From Kiritimatiellia bacterium (GTDB lineage: Bacteria; Verrucomicrobiota; Kiritimatiellia; UBA8416; YA12-FULL-48-11), in NCBI GenBank assembly GCA_028716365.1, contig JAQUPZ010000001.1, forward strand, positions 599,205 to 663,204: 64,000 bases of DNA. Reading direction: 5' to 3'. The position numbers and the translations under genes are program-made. The notes under the pieces are model-generated. The model ran no database searches. It had not been told where the DNA came from and was given only the letters and a program-made list of their open reading frames with translations. Within the stretch, counting starts at the first letter, position 1, and every line of letters begins with the position of its first letter. This document shows, piece by piece, positions 25,497 to 34,567 of this stretch.

Positions 25497-26942
25497 ATGA
25501 AAGCATGCCGTCTCCAACTATTGTCGTTCGTCTGTGTCTTAAGCCTTGTGGTTGGAGTAACTCCATCCTCGGGTAGTTCGAACACGCTATTCATAGGAAG
25601 TGCGACAATAGATATTACGCCGTCAAGGCCGATTGCCCTTGCCGGGCAATTCAATACGCGTATTTCGCGTAGTGTCGAGAACCCGATTACAGCCACGGCT
25701 GTTGCGATTGAGACACGGGATGGAGACCGAATGGTGGATTGCGCAGTTCTGGTGTCATGCGATATCGTGTCGTTCCGCCCGACAGTTCCGGCACCCCTGC
25801 AGGAAAAACTGAAGAAAACCCTGCCGGGTTTCGATTCGAGCAAGGTAGTCCTAACCGCAACACATACGCATACCTCAGCAGTTACGGAGGAAGGAGCATA
25901 TAAGATTCCAAAAGAAGGCGTAATGCAGCCTGCGGAATACACAGAGTTCCTGATAAATAAACTGGCCGAAGTCATCGGCAAGGCGTGGGGAAAACGTCAG
26001 CCGGGCGGAGTCAGCTGGGTATTGGGACATGCGGTGGTTGGTCTCAACCGTCGCGCGGTATATGCCGATGGCAAGGCCAAGATGTACGGATCAACGACAA
26101 CCAACAGTTTCCGCGGTATCGAAGGTGGCGAGGATCATGGTCTTGAAATGCTTTTCTTCTGGGACAAGGACAACAAACCCCTTGCCGTTTGTATCAACGT
26201 TGAATGTCCCTCACAGGAAGTTGAAAGTCGCTATACCATTAACGCTGACTTCTGGCATGATGTCCGGACGCAGATACATGCAGAAATCAACAATGATCTC
26301 TGCGTGCTTGGCTGGCCGGGTGCAGCAGGGGACATTTCTCCACACCGGATGTATCGCAAGGCGGCGGAGGAGCGCATGCTGAAACTGCGTGGCCTGACAT
26401 ACACGCAGGAAATCGGCCGTAGAATCACCACTGCGGTAAAAGATGTATATGAGCTGGCCAAGCGTGATATCCACACGGAAGTCCCTTTTGCACATCAGGT
26501 CAAAGAGCTGGCACTGCCTGTACGAATGGTAACTGAAAAGGAACTTGCGGAGGCAAAGACCCAGGCAGAAGCCCTCGAGAAGAAAGGCGATACTGGCGTG
26601 AAGGGTAGATGGTTCCAGAGAACAGTCGATCGCTACAACAAACAGAATAAGGAACCAACTCAAACCGTTGATGTTCATATCCTACGGATTGGTGACATTG
26701 CGATCGCCACCAATCCTTTCGAAATGTTTCATGATTATGGGGTACAAATGAAGAGCCGTAGTAAGGCCTTGCAGACGTTTGTGATCCAGTTGACCGGTCC
26801 AAGTTGCGGATATCTTGCAACCAAGCGGGCGATCGAAGGGGGCGGCTACAGCGCTGTCGTTCAGAGTAACAGGATCGGTCACGAAGGCGGACAGATGCTC
26901 GTTGAAGAAACGCTGAAAACAATCAACGAATTATTCCAATGA
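25497..26942 (+). CDS. Exported ceramidase-fold protein, paralogue 5 (Cys variant)
   Basis: 481 residues, AAAGGA before the ATG, Sec signal about 1-27. Motifs: I-D-I-T-P, T-H-T-H-T-S (122-127), Cys237 in N-V-E-C-P-S-Q-E in place of the metal-ligand His, A-D-F-W-H (250-254), G-D-I-S-P (278-282, Ser281) and N-P-F-E-M-F. Here the catalytic-loop motif is nearest to the ceramidase G-D-V-S-P. Mature sequence groups with paralogues 1 and 4 (G-V-M-Q-P-A-E-Y, M-L-F-F-W-D). Likely a hydrolase of an amide or ester bond in a glycan or lipid; the substrate is unknown. Confidence 0.82.
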   Translation: MKACRLQLLSFVCVLSLVVGVTPSSGSSNTLFIGSATIDITPSRPIALAGQFNTRISRSVENPITATAVAIETRDGDRMVDCAVLVSCDIVSFRPTVPAPLQEKLKKTLPGFDSSKVVLTATHTHTSAVTEEGAYKIPKEGVMQPAEYTEFLINKLAEVIGKAWGKRQPGGVSWVLGHAVVGLNRRAVYADGKAKMYGSTTTNSFRGIEGGEDHGLEMLFFWDKDNKPLAVCINVECPSQEVESRYTINADFWHDVRTQIHAEINNDLCVLGWPGAAGDISPHRMYRKAAEERMLKLRGLTYTQEIGRRITTAVKDVYELAKRDIHTEVPFAHQVKELALPVRMVTEKELAEAKTQAEALEKKGDTGVKGRWFQRTVDRYNKQNKEPTQTVDVHILRIGDIAIATNPFEMFHDYGVQMKSRSKALQTFVIQLTGPSCGYLATKRAIEGGGYSAVVQSNRIGHEGGQMLVEETLKTINELFQ

Positions 26943-26979
26943 TGGTGGGCTTCTTTTTGTGTAGAAAGAGGAGAGAAAT

Positions 26980-29073
26980 ATGAAGAAAAGAATCATTATC
27001 AGTACTTTTATTATTCTGATTGCCTGTGCGATCAATACCCAGGCGGCGCCGAAAATCTTCCGGGCTGGAGCATATGCAGTAGACATCACGCCAACGAATC
27101 TTCCCGTGATTGTTAATGGTGGTTTTCTTTCTGCAACAGCCAATAAGGTCAATGACAAACTGCACGCACGCTGTCTGGTGATGGACGACGGTAAAACGCG
27201 GATCGGAATATGTGTCATTGATTCGTGTTTGATCCCGCGTGAACTCACCGATGAGGCGAAACGGTTGATAAATCAGGCCACTGGCTTGTTGCCCGAATGT
27301 ATCTCGATTTCTGCGGTACATACACATTCTGCGCCATCACTCATGAGATGTCTTGGTACCGATGCTGATCTGCATTACCCGGCATTTCTTGTACCGCGGA
27401 TAGTGGAAGGTTTTAAACGCGCTATTGAAAATCTCACACCTGCCCGTGTCGGCTGGACCGTTGTACCGGCGCCTGAGTACACGCATTGCCGCGTCTGGAT
27501 CAGGCGGCCGGATAAGATTGATATGGATCCATTTGGCCTTCAAACAGTTCGCGCCAACATGCATCCTGGTTACCAGAATCCGGACTGCATCGGACCCGAA
27601 GGACCATCAGATCCTGCTTTGACGTTATTGTCAGTACAGGGACTGAACAAACAACCCATCGCGTTACTTGCAAACTACTCCATGCATTATTACGGGGCAG
27701 CCGCGGTTTCGGCGGATTACTACGGTCGTTTCGCGGAAAAAATTCAGCAGTTAATGAGTACTACAAATCAAAAGCCGGCTTTTGTGGGAATCATGTCGCA
27801 GGGTACCAGTGGCGATCAGCATTGGATGGATTACGGTCAGCCCAAAAATCCGCCCGGAATAGATGCTTACGCAGCATCACTTGCAAATATTGCATTCGAG
27901 GCCTGCAAAAAGATTCGTTACAATAAGTGGGTGCCGCTTGCAATGCGCGACAGGGATTTGTCGCTTGCTGTACGCCTGCCTGATGAACAGCGTCTGGCCT
28001 GGGCCCGTGAACTGATGGAAAAAATGAACGGGGCAGCGCCAAAGAATCGTTCAGAGGTCTACGCAAGGGAACAGCTCTGGCTGAAAGATAATCCGGTACG
28101 CAAGGTCAAACTTCAGGCTTTACGTATTGGCGGATTTGGAATTACTACAATGGCAACGGAGACGTTTGCCATCATAGGTCTGAAAATCAAGGCCCAAAGT
28201 CCATTACAACCAACCATGAACATCGAACTGGCCAACGGCGAAGAGGGTTACATCATGCCACCGGAACTTTTTCCTCTTGGTGGTTATAATACATGGGCAT
28301 GTCGCTCGGCCGGACTGGAAACAAACGCGGAACCGAAGATTGTGGAGGCGCTTTTGGGAATGCTGGAGGAAGTGTCAGGTAAGTCGCGGCGCAAAATTGT
28401 CGACACGCATGGTCCATACGCCAAAACTTTACTGCGTTCAAAACCGTTTGCTTACTGGCGCATGAATGAATTTAATGGACAGGCGCTTGACGCAACGAAA
28501 AATAAAAGGCCGGCCGTATATGATGCTGGCGTTGTATTTTATCTGGATGGACCGGTATCACCGGCTTTTTCGGGCGAAGGAACAGTCAACCGTGCGGCAC
28601 ATTTTGCCGGTGGCAGGATGACGGCGCCATTTGACCATTCTCCAAAAAAATACAGCATGGAATTCTGGTTCTGGAATGGGCTACCATCTAATATTCGGGA
28701 TATTACCGGTAATCTTTTTGCATGTGGGGACCGGTTGGGGATCGGTGGTAAAGGCGGTGCTACGGGGCGACTTGTTTTCTCAGCTGGTGGTAGTGGAGAG
28801 ACTCTTACCGGTTCAACAGAGATTCCGTTGAAAAAATGGCATCAACTCGTGCTGACTCGTGATGACAGGAAAGTGACGGTTTATCTGAATGGTGCAGTCG
28901 ATATTACGGGTGAAGTTGCACCGCCGGATCCCGCAGCCTGTCGTACATTATTCGTCGGCGGAGGCGATGACAACTCTGCCAACTTTGAAGGCAAAATCGA
29001 CGAAGTTGCAGTTTATGATAGGGTACTCAGTTCCAAAGAAGTTACAGCCCATTTCAAGAAAAGCGGTTTTTGA
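26980..29073 (+). CDS. Exported ceramidase-fold protein with C-terminal LamG-like domain, paralogue 6 (His variant)
   Basis: 697 residues, GAAAGAGGAGAG before the ATG, Sec signal 1-22. The N-terminal part is ceramidase-fold: V-D-I-T-P, V-H-T-H-S-A-P (113-119), and N-Y-S-M-H-Y-Y-G with His236 retained, then S-A-D-Y-Y-G. At the nucleophile loop it reads S-G-D-Q-H-W, with His281 where Ser is expected. From about residue 480 a concanavalin-like LamG domain follows (F-A-Y-W-R-M-N-E, M-E-F-W-F-W, W-H-Q-L-V-L-T-R-D, G-K-I-D-E-V-A-V-Y-D-R-V-L), which usually binds sugars. It belongs to a different branch from paralogues 1-5. Last gene of the run; it ends five bases from the convergent GH42-like gene. 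Confidence 0.83.
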   Translation: MKKRIIISTFIILIACAINTQAAPKIFRAGAYAVDITPTNLPVIVNGGFLSATANKVNDKLHARCLVMDDGKTRIGICVIDSCLIPRELTDEAKRLINQATGLLPECISISAVHTHSAPSLMRCLGTDADLHYPAFLVPRIVEGFKRAIENLTPARVGWTVVPAPEYTHCRVWIRRPDKIDMDPFGLQTVRANMHPGYQNPDCIGPEGPSDPALTLLSVQGLNKQPIALLANYSMHYYGAAAVSADYYGRFAEKIQQLMSTTNQKPAFVGIMSQGTSGDQHWMDYGQPKNPPGIDAYAASLANIAFEACKKIRYNKWVPLAMRDRDLSLAVRLPDEQRLAWARELMEKMNGAAPKNRSEVYAREQLWLKDNPVRKVKLQALRIGGFGITTMATETFAIIGLKIKAQSPLQPTMNIELANGEEGYIMPPELFPLGGYNTWACRSAGLETNAEPKIVEALLGMLEEVSGKSRRKIVDTHGPYAKTLLRSKPFAYWRMNEFNGQALDATKNKRPAVYDAGVVFYLDGPVSPAFSGEGTVNRAAHFAGGRMTAPFDHSPKKYSMEFWFWNGLPSNIRDITGNLFACGDRLGIGGKGGATGRLVFSAGGSGETLTGSTEIPLKKWHQLVLTRDDRKVTVYLNGAVDITGEVAPPDPAACRTLFVGGGDDNSANFEGKIDEVAVYDRVLSSKEVTAHFKKSGF

Positions 29074-29078
29074 ATCTT

Positions 29079-32036
29079 TTAGGGCAATTGCAGCAACATT
29101 GGTTTCCTTGGTTCAAGAATAAGCGGACCTTTAAGTTTAATCGGTTTATCAGCAATCAAATCGCGTGACCTGCGAACGCCGTCTTTGGCTTTCAACTCAA
29201 CTTCTACTGGTTGCCTGGTAAGATTGATCAGGTAAACGATATGTTTGTTTTTGTGGAGAGCTGTTCGAAGTTCCACTCCCCAGACAGGTTTACCGTCCTT
29301 ACCGACAATACGTACGGATCTTTGAATACCCACCTCATCGAGCATTCTATCCAACTGCGGGGCATAATCCTCCGGCGTTGAACCGGTGAGATATGAATCC
29401 TCTTTGATAAAATCAGCCGTTTTTCGTTCCTTGCCGTATTCGTCGTATTTCAACGCTTCTCTACCAATGACTACCAGCCGTTTTCCCTGCTGTTGATATT
29501 CGCGGATTTTCGTAACCACATCCTCGCATACGTACTTTGCTTCCGGGATGACAAGTAATGAACAGTCGGTCAGTTTTCCTTCACGAATCATTTGCTCTGT
29601 CACAAAGCCAACAGGATAATCGAGGAAGTAAAGCGCTTCATAAGCATCGCGCATTTTTAGAGGATATATTTTTGTCTCCTGTATTGCAGAGGGTTCACTG
29701 TAAAGAATTCGTACCTTTCGTTCCAACTGCGGGAAAAGAACGATAAAGTCAGTGAGCCTTCTTAATTCCAGTACAGTATGTCCCCAGCTCTCCAGAAGAT
29801 GTGGCTGGGTCAACAGTCCACCGAGAAGTTCCCCGAAGAATGGCACACCTTCTTTGTTTCTTCCCCACCACCAGAACAAATGTGCACCCAGACCATGCAG
29901 GTGTTCCATCCATAATGTGGTTCGAAAATAGTCGGCCGATATACCAAATGGCGACATGTGATAAACTGAGGTGAGGGTATGCAATTCCGGATCAAAAATG
30001 GGCTTTTCAGGGCAGAGTGACTTGGCGAAATCATAGTAGATCATTTCATCACGCCAGCCCATGTTGTATTTTGCCCAGTGCGATTCGGGCAGGCGACGGG
30101 TTGATTGTCCGGCTTCAACTGCAAAGATTCCGCCATCCCAGCCGACAACAGAGCTTTGCCGGATGATATCCTCCCGGTTTCGCCCGTAAGTCGGATCAAA
30201 GCCGCCAACGGGAGCGCTTACCAGGCAACCGGCAGCGGGCCAGCAGGTCCACAAACCATTTGGCTCTGACTGTTTGATCCCATCGATCTGGGACTGGTTG
30301 AAACTTGTCAGGCGGTCTTCATTGAATGCATACCAGTCGTAATATCCACCTTTTGTCTGCTGTGATTTCAGATGATCTTTACCGCCGGGATCCATGGTTT
30401 GCTTGTTAAAATGCCCGTCACCCGTTTGCATTGATTCTTTCCCCGCCGCTTCCTGGAAATTGCCATAATTTGATCCCCAGGCCTGGTTCAGTTTATCGAT
30501 GGTTGTATATTTTGTTTTCAACCGGTTTTCGTATCGCTGGGTCGTGTGCTTGCCGCGAAAGCCTGGATGACACCATTCTTCTCCCATAAGCGAATAGCAG
30601 AAATTATTCGGCAATATTTTGAGTTGTGCGGCTGCGTACTTGAACCAGGTGCGATTAAACTTTTCGGTCAACGGATGATCAAGGTCCATGTGATCGCGAA
30701 ACCAGCCCTTGTTCTCTTCCAGGTCAATGTCCGGCGCCAGTTTGGCCAGCCACGATGGAGCGCGGTAATTCCATATTGCCGGGTTTACCAGTATTCCGTT
30801 GGTTTCGGCGGTACGATAGATTGGGTAAATGTTCTTTTCAAAATATGAATTATCAAATTCTTCCCAGCCGCGAGTACAACCGTGGGAGATGTGTAGAGGT
30901 CCCAGCAGATTGGCGCCCAGGGATTTGATTATATCGATCCTTTTGTCAAGGTCTGGTCCAAGAGGAAATCCCAGGATACCGGAAATAAATACCGGTTTAT
31001 CGCCACAGAAAAAGGCGCCGTCACGTATGCTTACCTGGAGCAGTTCGAATGGCGGAGTATTTATCTGGAGCGACGGTTTGTCGATGATCTTCTGCATCTG
31101 GTCAATGGCCCGTTCGAGGAGCTGTTCAGTCTGGGTCGCCTCAAAACCGGACAGGTCCCTGATCCTTCGTAACGTTTCTTCACGACCGAGGATTCGGAAA
31201 TCGCTCATGTCAGAAGGATAGTCCTCAACTTCCCGTTCGGCATCTTTGAGAATGAAATCAGTAAACAATTGCGCAACAGTCAGGCTTACTTTTTGATAGG
31301 CAGTATCTATTCCTTTTGCTTCTGCTTTTTTGATCAACTCGTCTAAAACAGCGATTTTATTTTTAAAAACGACCACTTGACGGCGGGCTTCCTCGACCCT
31401 TTTGGGGACAACATATGCGAGGGTACTGCCTTCGTAACGGGGCATTCCTTCCACGAAGGGCGCCGCGTAAATATCGTCGAACCACGCCTCACCTGTGTGT
31501 TTTCCGCGCAATAACAGGCATACAGTCACTCGTGTGGCTGGTTTGGGTAGGGGAATTTTTATCGAGCGATATTCCCAGTCGTGTGTTCCGGTACTGAACG
31601 GGGTGTTGGGACCGTAGAGGTTTGTGCCGTCAGCATAGTTAACGTCGATATAAATTGCATAGTCACCATCGGGTGATCCGGTCACATTTTTCGCTTTGCT
31701 CCAACCGCTGATGATCAAGTCTGTTGGTGTTTTGATACGGGCTACGGGAAGAGAAAAAGTTACCTGTGCTCCCTTATCGTTTCCGGTGGTGACAAGTCGA
31801 ATGCTCTGGTTCCCGGTATGTTTTTCCGTTTTATCAAGCAGATAACAAGAATCATGAGCTTGCCAGCTGATTTTCAATGAAGCTTCAGAAGCTTCGAAAC
31901 CCGGCCGTACAATGAGATTGTCAGAATCCTGTGCTGTTTTTGAATTGGCCGCCAGAATAAATGAGGAGTTCTCTGGTAAACCAGAAGCCGTGATCAGGAC
32001 CATTATCAAGAGAATGCTTTTTGTATTGAGAGACAT
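29079..32036 (-). CDS. Exported GH42-like multidomain glycosidase
   Basis: 985 residues; GGGAGGGAAG precedes the ATG at 32036 and a Sec signal covers about 1-30. Order: an N-terminal beta-sandwich binding-type domain (about 40-200, with W-x-x-R-S-I-K-I-P-L-P and W-F-D-D-I-Y), a helical linker (about 210-330), a TIM-barrel with likely acid/base Glu in Y-S-L-M-G-E-E-W (about 485) and a possible nucleophile in F-D-P-E-L-H-T (about 684), then a beta-galactosidase trimerisation-like domain (L-L-V-I-P-E-A, Y-Q-Q-Q-G-K-R-L-V-V-I-G) and a terminal beta domain. GH42-like enzymes remove galactose or related sugars. Last gene of a three-gene operon with GH78 and a beta-helix protein; side-chain removal from rhamnogalacturonan is plausible. 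Confidence 0.78.
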   Translation of the reverse strand: MSLNTKSILLIMVLITASGLPENSSFILAANSKTAQDSDNLIVRPGFEASEASLKISWQAHDSCYLLDKTEKHTGNQSIRLVTTGNDKGAQVTFSLPVARIKTPTDLIISGWSKAKNVTGSPDGDYAIYIDVNYADGTNLYGPNTPFSTGTHDWEYRSIKIPLPKPATRVTVCLLLRGKHTGEAWFDDIYAAPFVEGMPRYEGSTLAYVVPKRVEEARRQVVVFKNKIAVLDELIKKAEAKGIDTAYQKVSLTVAQLFTDFILKDAEREVEDYPSDMSDFRILGREETLRRIRDLSGFEATQTEQLLERAIDQMQKIIDKPSLQINTPPFELLQVSIRDGAFFCGDKPVFISGILGFPLGPDLDKRIDIIKSLGANLLGPLHISHGCTRGWEEFDNSYFEKNIYPIYRTAETNGILVNPAIWNYRAPSWLAKLAPDIDLEENKGWFRDHMDLDHPLTEKFNRTWFKYAAAQLKILPNNFCYSLMGEEWCHPGFRGKHTTQRYENRLKTKYTTIDKLNQAWGSNYGNFQEAAGKESMQTGDGHFNKQTMDPGGKDHLKSQQTKGGYYDWYAFNEDRLTSFNQSQIDGIKQSEPNGLWTCWPAAGCLVSAPVGGFDPTYGRNREDIIRQSSVVGWDGGIFAVEAGQSTRRLPESHWAKYNMGWRDEMIYYDFAKSLCPEKPIFDPELHTLTSVYHMSPFGISADYFRTTLWMEHLHGLGAHLFWWWGRNKEGVPFFGELLGGLLTQPHLLESWGHTVLELRRLTDFIVLFPQLERKVRILYSEPSAIQETKIYPLKMRDAYEALYFLDYPVGFVTEQMIREGKLTDCSLLVIPEAKYVCEDVVTKIREYQQQGKRLVVIGREALKYDEYGKERKTADFIKEDSYLTGSTPEDYAPQLDRMLDEVGIQRSVRIVGKDGKPVWGVELRTALHKNKHIVYLINLTRQPVEVELKAKDGVRRSRDLIADKPIKLKGPLILEPRKPMLLQLP

Positions 32037-32056
32037 TTTTCTTCCCTCCCGTGGTT

Positions 32057-34528
32057 TTACTGTTTGACCAGTTCAAGTTTACTGCGGTTGTCGACAGTTA
32101 TCGTATAACCTGCAGGTGCCTTTGTGTGATATTGCAGTTTGCCGTCGGTCTTGCGCCAGCTCAATTCGACCGGACCATCCGGCGTTGGCATGCAGCCATT
32201 ACACTCGTTCAGTTGCAGATCAGTAAAACGTATATATACAACTTTGTTGACGGTATCTACCTTTGTCAGCCCGAGTACATCGCGGTAAAGTACATGTACA
32301 CCACCATGTGATGCAAAACCGTGATTACAACTGGCATATGCGCCGTCGTTCTCCCACAACGTGCCGGTACGCTCCACCATATAAAGCTGGTAGGCGATTG
32401 ATTCGTCGAGAAGTTGCTGGCACAATCCGGCCCTGGAAAGTAATTCGAGGCGCAGAGTGTTGCCGATAAATGCATTAGCCGGGTGAACTTCCGGGAATGC
32501 TTTGGTCTGTTTGCGTTGCGGGCCGAAATCTTTGACGAGGGTCTGCCAGAGTTTTGGATGTGATTCCGGTGTTGCGATGTTGAAGAAGAAGGCAAAGTAC
32601 TGACAGACTTCAGTGCGGTTGCTTGTTACCTGAAGCTGACCGTCCTTTCGCAATGCATTATCCACGAAGAATTCTCCGTTGAACGATTGTTTGAGGATTG
32701 TTTCGCGGATTTTATCGGCTTCTGCAAGCAGATCAGGGCGATTGTACATACGACCCATTGCGGCCAGTGCCGAGGTATAAAGCATGTTGGAAGGATAGTT
32801 CACGTCTTTTGTGAAACTGTTGGCTTTTGACCATTCGACAAACACCCAGCTTTCCAGTTTTTCCAGAAGCCCGTCGGAGTTGTTGAAACGTTTGAAGTAA
32901 TCCATCAACTTCAGCAGTCGCGGTTCGAGCGCTTTTACCGTTTCACGATCGCCGCTGCGTGCAAGATATTCTTCCAGTTCAACAACGAACCAGAGGGCCC
33001 AGTTGGGGATGAACACACCGTCGTCATGATCAGCGGGGTAACACATTGGCAGCATGCCCTCAGGCAAGTGTTCAAACTTTTCGGGTAACAGGAAATTTTC
33101 GATAAAATTCCGCTCGATCCGCGTGTTGCCCTGAAGATCGAGGGCTACACGTGAAGTGAAGAAGCTGTCACATAACCAGCCGGCCCGTTCGCGTGATGGA
33201 CAATCCATGAAAATATCAACTGCGTTCTGTCGAAAGGTTTCAATACCCGCGGCGAAAAGCCTGTTGAGACGTTCATCACCCGCCGAAAAACGCACTGCCG
33301 GTGCAATAGGGCTGACGTATTCGCGCAGATAGAGATTGCTGATTTTACACTCGCCTTCAAGAACCAGCGGCTTCAGATATCGTAGTGTATAGGGCTCGAA
33401 TGATTCAACTTCGTAAATGCCCGGTTCCAGTTCGTAGCCAATGGTGTTTACACATGAGAGTCTTCTGAAGTTCACATCACCATCAGAAAGAATTTCGTCG
33501 AATGTGAAGAACAGCCGTGTTTTGTTCTGGCACTCGATTCGTGCGCCGACGAAACCAGTGAGGTTTGTACCGAAATCGAGAATCTGGCAGGTACCAGTTT
33601 TAAGTGGCAAAATATTTGATGGTACATAAGGCTGATTGATTGGAGTATCAAGGGTAGTAGTTATAGTTTGTAATTCCAGCGATTGAATGGTTTCGAGTTC
33701 TTTTTCCGGATAACCACCGAGTTTAGGTCCAATGGCTGTAAGTGAACGGTCTTTCCATGGTTTTTCCACTTTCTTTCCGGTTGTGATATTACCGGTGGCG
33801 ACAATCTGCAGGGGTTGACGCACGGTAAACTCGCTGAATGATATGCGGCGAGGCAGTAAAGTTTTTTCGGGTTGAACGGCACACTTTACAGCTTCGAGCG
33901 GTACGGTGGTATCCTTACGCCACCGGTCATAACCCGGCGAAAGCCGATACATTTCTGTGAAAGGTCTCTGGAAACTGTATCGTTGAACTTTCTGGATACG
34001 TTCTTTCAGTATTGTGCAGGTGAATGGACTGCTCTCACTTCCGGTGGAGACGAGTACTTTGCCGTTTGCGATAATTTCGGCCTGTAGAAATGATGGCTGA
34101 TTAAGCAGGTAGTAACTGTTGACGTTGTAGCCTGCAACTTCAAATGCGATCATGTTTTTACCGGACTGGAGCTGACTGGTCAGGTCAATTTCGTCTACGC
34201 GAAACCAGTCGTGTGGTCCTCGTGCAGGTCCATGTGCCAGAAACTTATCATTGAGCCAGACGCGGTAAAGCGTCGAACCTGTAGCGCGTAATGTGACCTT
34301 TGTATTTCCTGGTTTCTCAAAGACTGCGCGAAAACCCACGGTAATATTCTTTTCCGTTTCACGTCCTCCTGACCAGATGGGTTTGGCGGACAGAAATTCC
34401 GCGTCTGACTGTTTTATACAACCAGTATATGCGAACAGCGCCAGGAGAGTGAGAGCCGTAAAAATCATACATCCAAATGAATGGGGGAAAGTTTTGGTTC
34501 GTGTTTCCGGTGTTATTTTGTTTTGCAT
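32057..34528 (-). CDS. GH78-like alpha-L-rhamnosidase, lipoprotein
   Basis: 823 residues from the ATG at 34528, which has GGAG nine bases upstream; an in-frame ATG at 34543 lies before that site. The N-terminus is a hydrophobic run ending F-A-Y-T-G-C, so Cys37 is a likely lipid-anchor site. Then two beta-sandwich domains (W-S-G-G-R, Y-R-V-W-L-N-D-K, G-P-A-R-G-P-H-D-W), and the (alpha/alpha)6 barrel with the family signature D-C-P-S-R-E-R-A-G-W starting near residue 442, followed by W-F-V-V-E-L-E and W-E-N-D-G-A-Y-A-S-C-N-H. It would release L-rhamnose from pectic or other glycans. The GH42-like gene follows 20 bases on. Confidence 0.88.
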   Translation of the reverse strand: MQNKITPETRTKTFPHSFGCMIFTALTLLALFAYTGCIKQSDAEFLSAKPIWSGGRETEKNITVGFRAVFEKPGNTKVTLRATGSTLYRVWLNDKFLAHGPARGPHDWFRVDEIDLTSQLQSGKNMIAFEVAGYNVNSYYLLNQPSFLQAEIIANGKVLVSTGSESSPFTCTILKERIQKVQRYSFQRPFTEMYRLSPGYDRWRKDTTVPLEAVKCAVQPEKTLLPRRISFSEFTVRQPLQIVATGNITTGKKVEKPWKDRSLTAIGPKLGGYPEKELETIQSLELQTITTTLDTPINQPYVPSNILPLKTGTCQILDFGTNLTGFVGARIECQNKTRLFFTFDEILSDGDVNFRRLSCVNTIGYELEPGIYEVESFEPYTLRYLKPLVLEGECKISNLYLREYVSPIAPAVRFSAGDERLNRLFAAGIETFRQNAVDIFMDCPSRERAGWLCDSFFTSRVALDLQGNTRIERNFIENFLLPEKFEHLPEGMLPMCYPADHDDGVFIPNWALWFVVELEEYLARSGDRETVKALEPRLLKLMDYFKRFNNSDGLLEKLESWVFVEWSKANSFTKDVNYPSNMLYTSALAAMGRMYNRPDLLAEADKIRETILKQSFNGEFFVDNALRKDGQLQVTSNRTEVCQYFAFFFNIATPESHPKLWQTLVKDFGPQRKQTKAFPEVHPANAFIGNTLRLELLSRAGLCQQLLDESIAYQLYMVERTGTLWENDGAYASCNHGFASHGGVHVLYRDVLGLTKVDTVNKVVYIRFTDLQLNECNGCMPTPDGPVELSWRKTDGKLQYHTKAPAGYTITVDNRSKLELVKQ

Positions 34529-34567
34529 AGTTTTTATCTCCATCTCATTGTTATTTCATATACTCCA

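Noticed and set aside
13309..29073. Calling the PF04734-like proteins true ceramidases
   Set aside because: They are shorter (about 480-510 residues for 1-5), lack a conserved metal-ligand His in five cases and the nucleophile Ser in two, and sit in a sugar-related locus. Only the fold is claimed.
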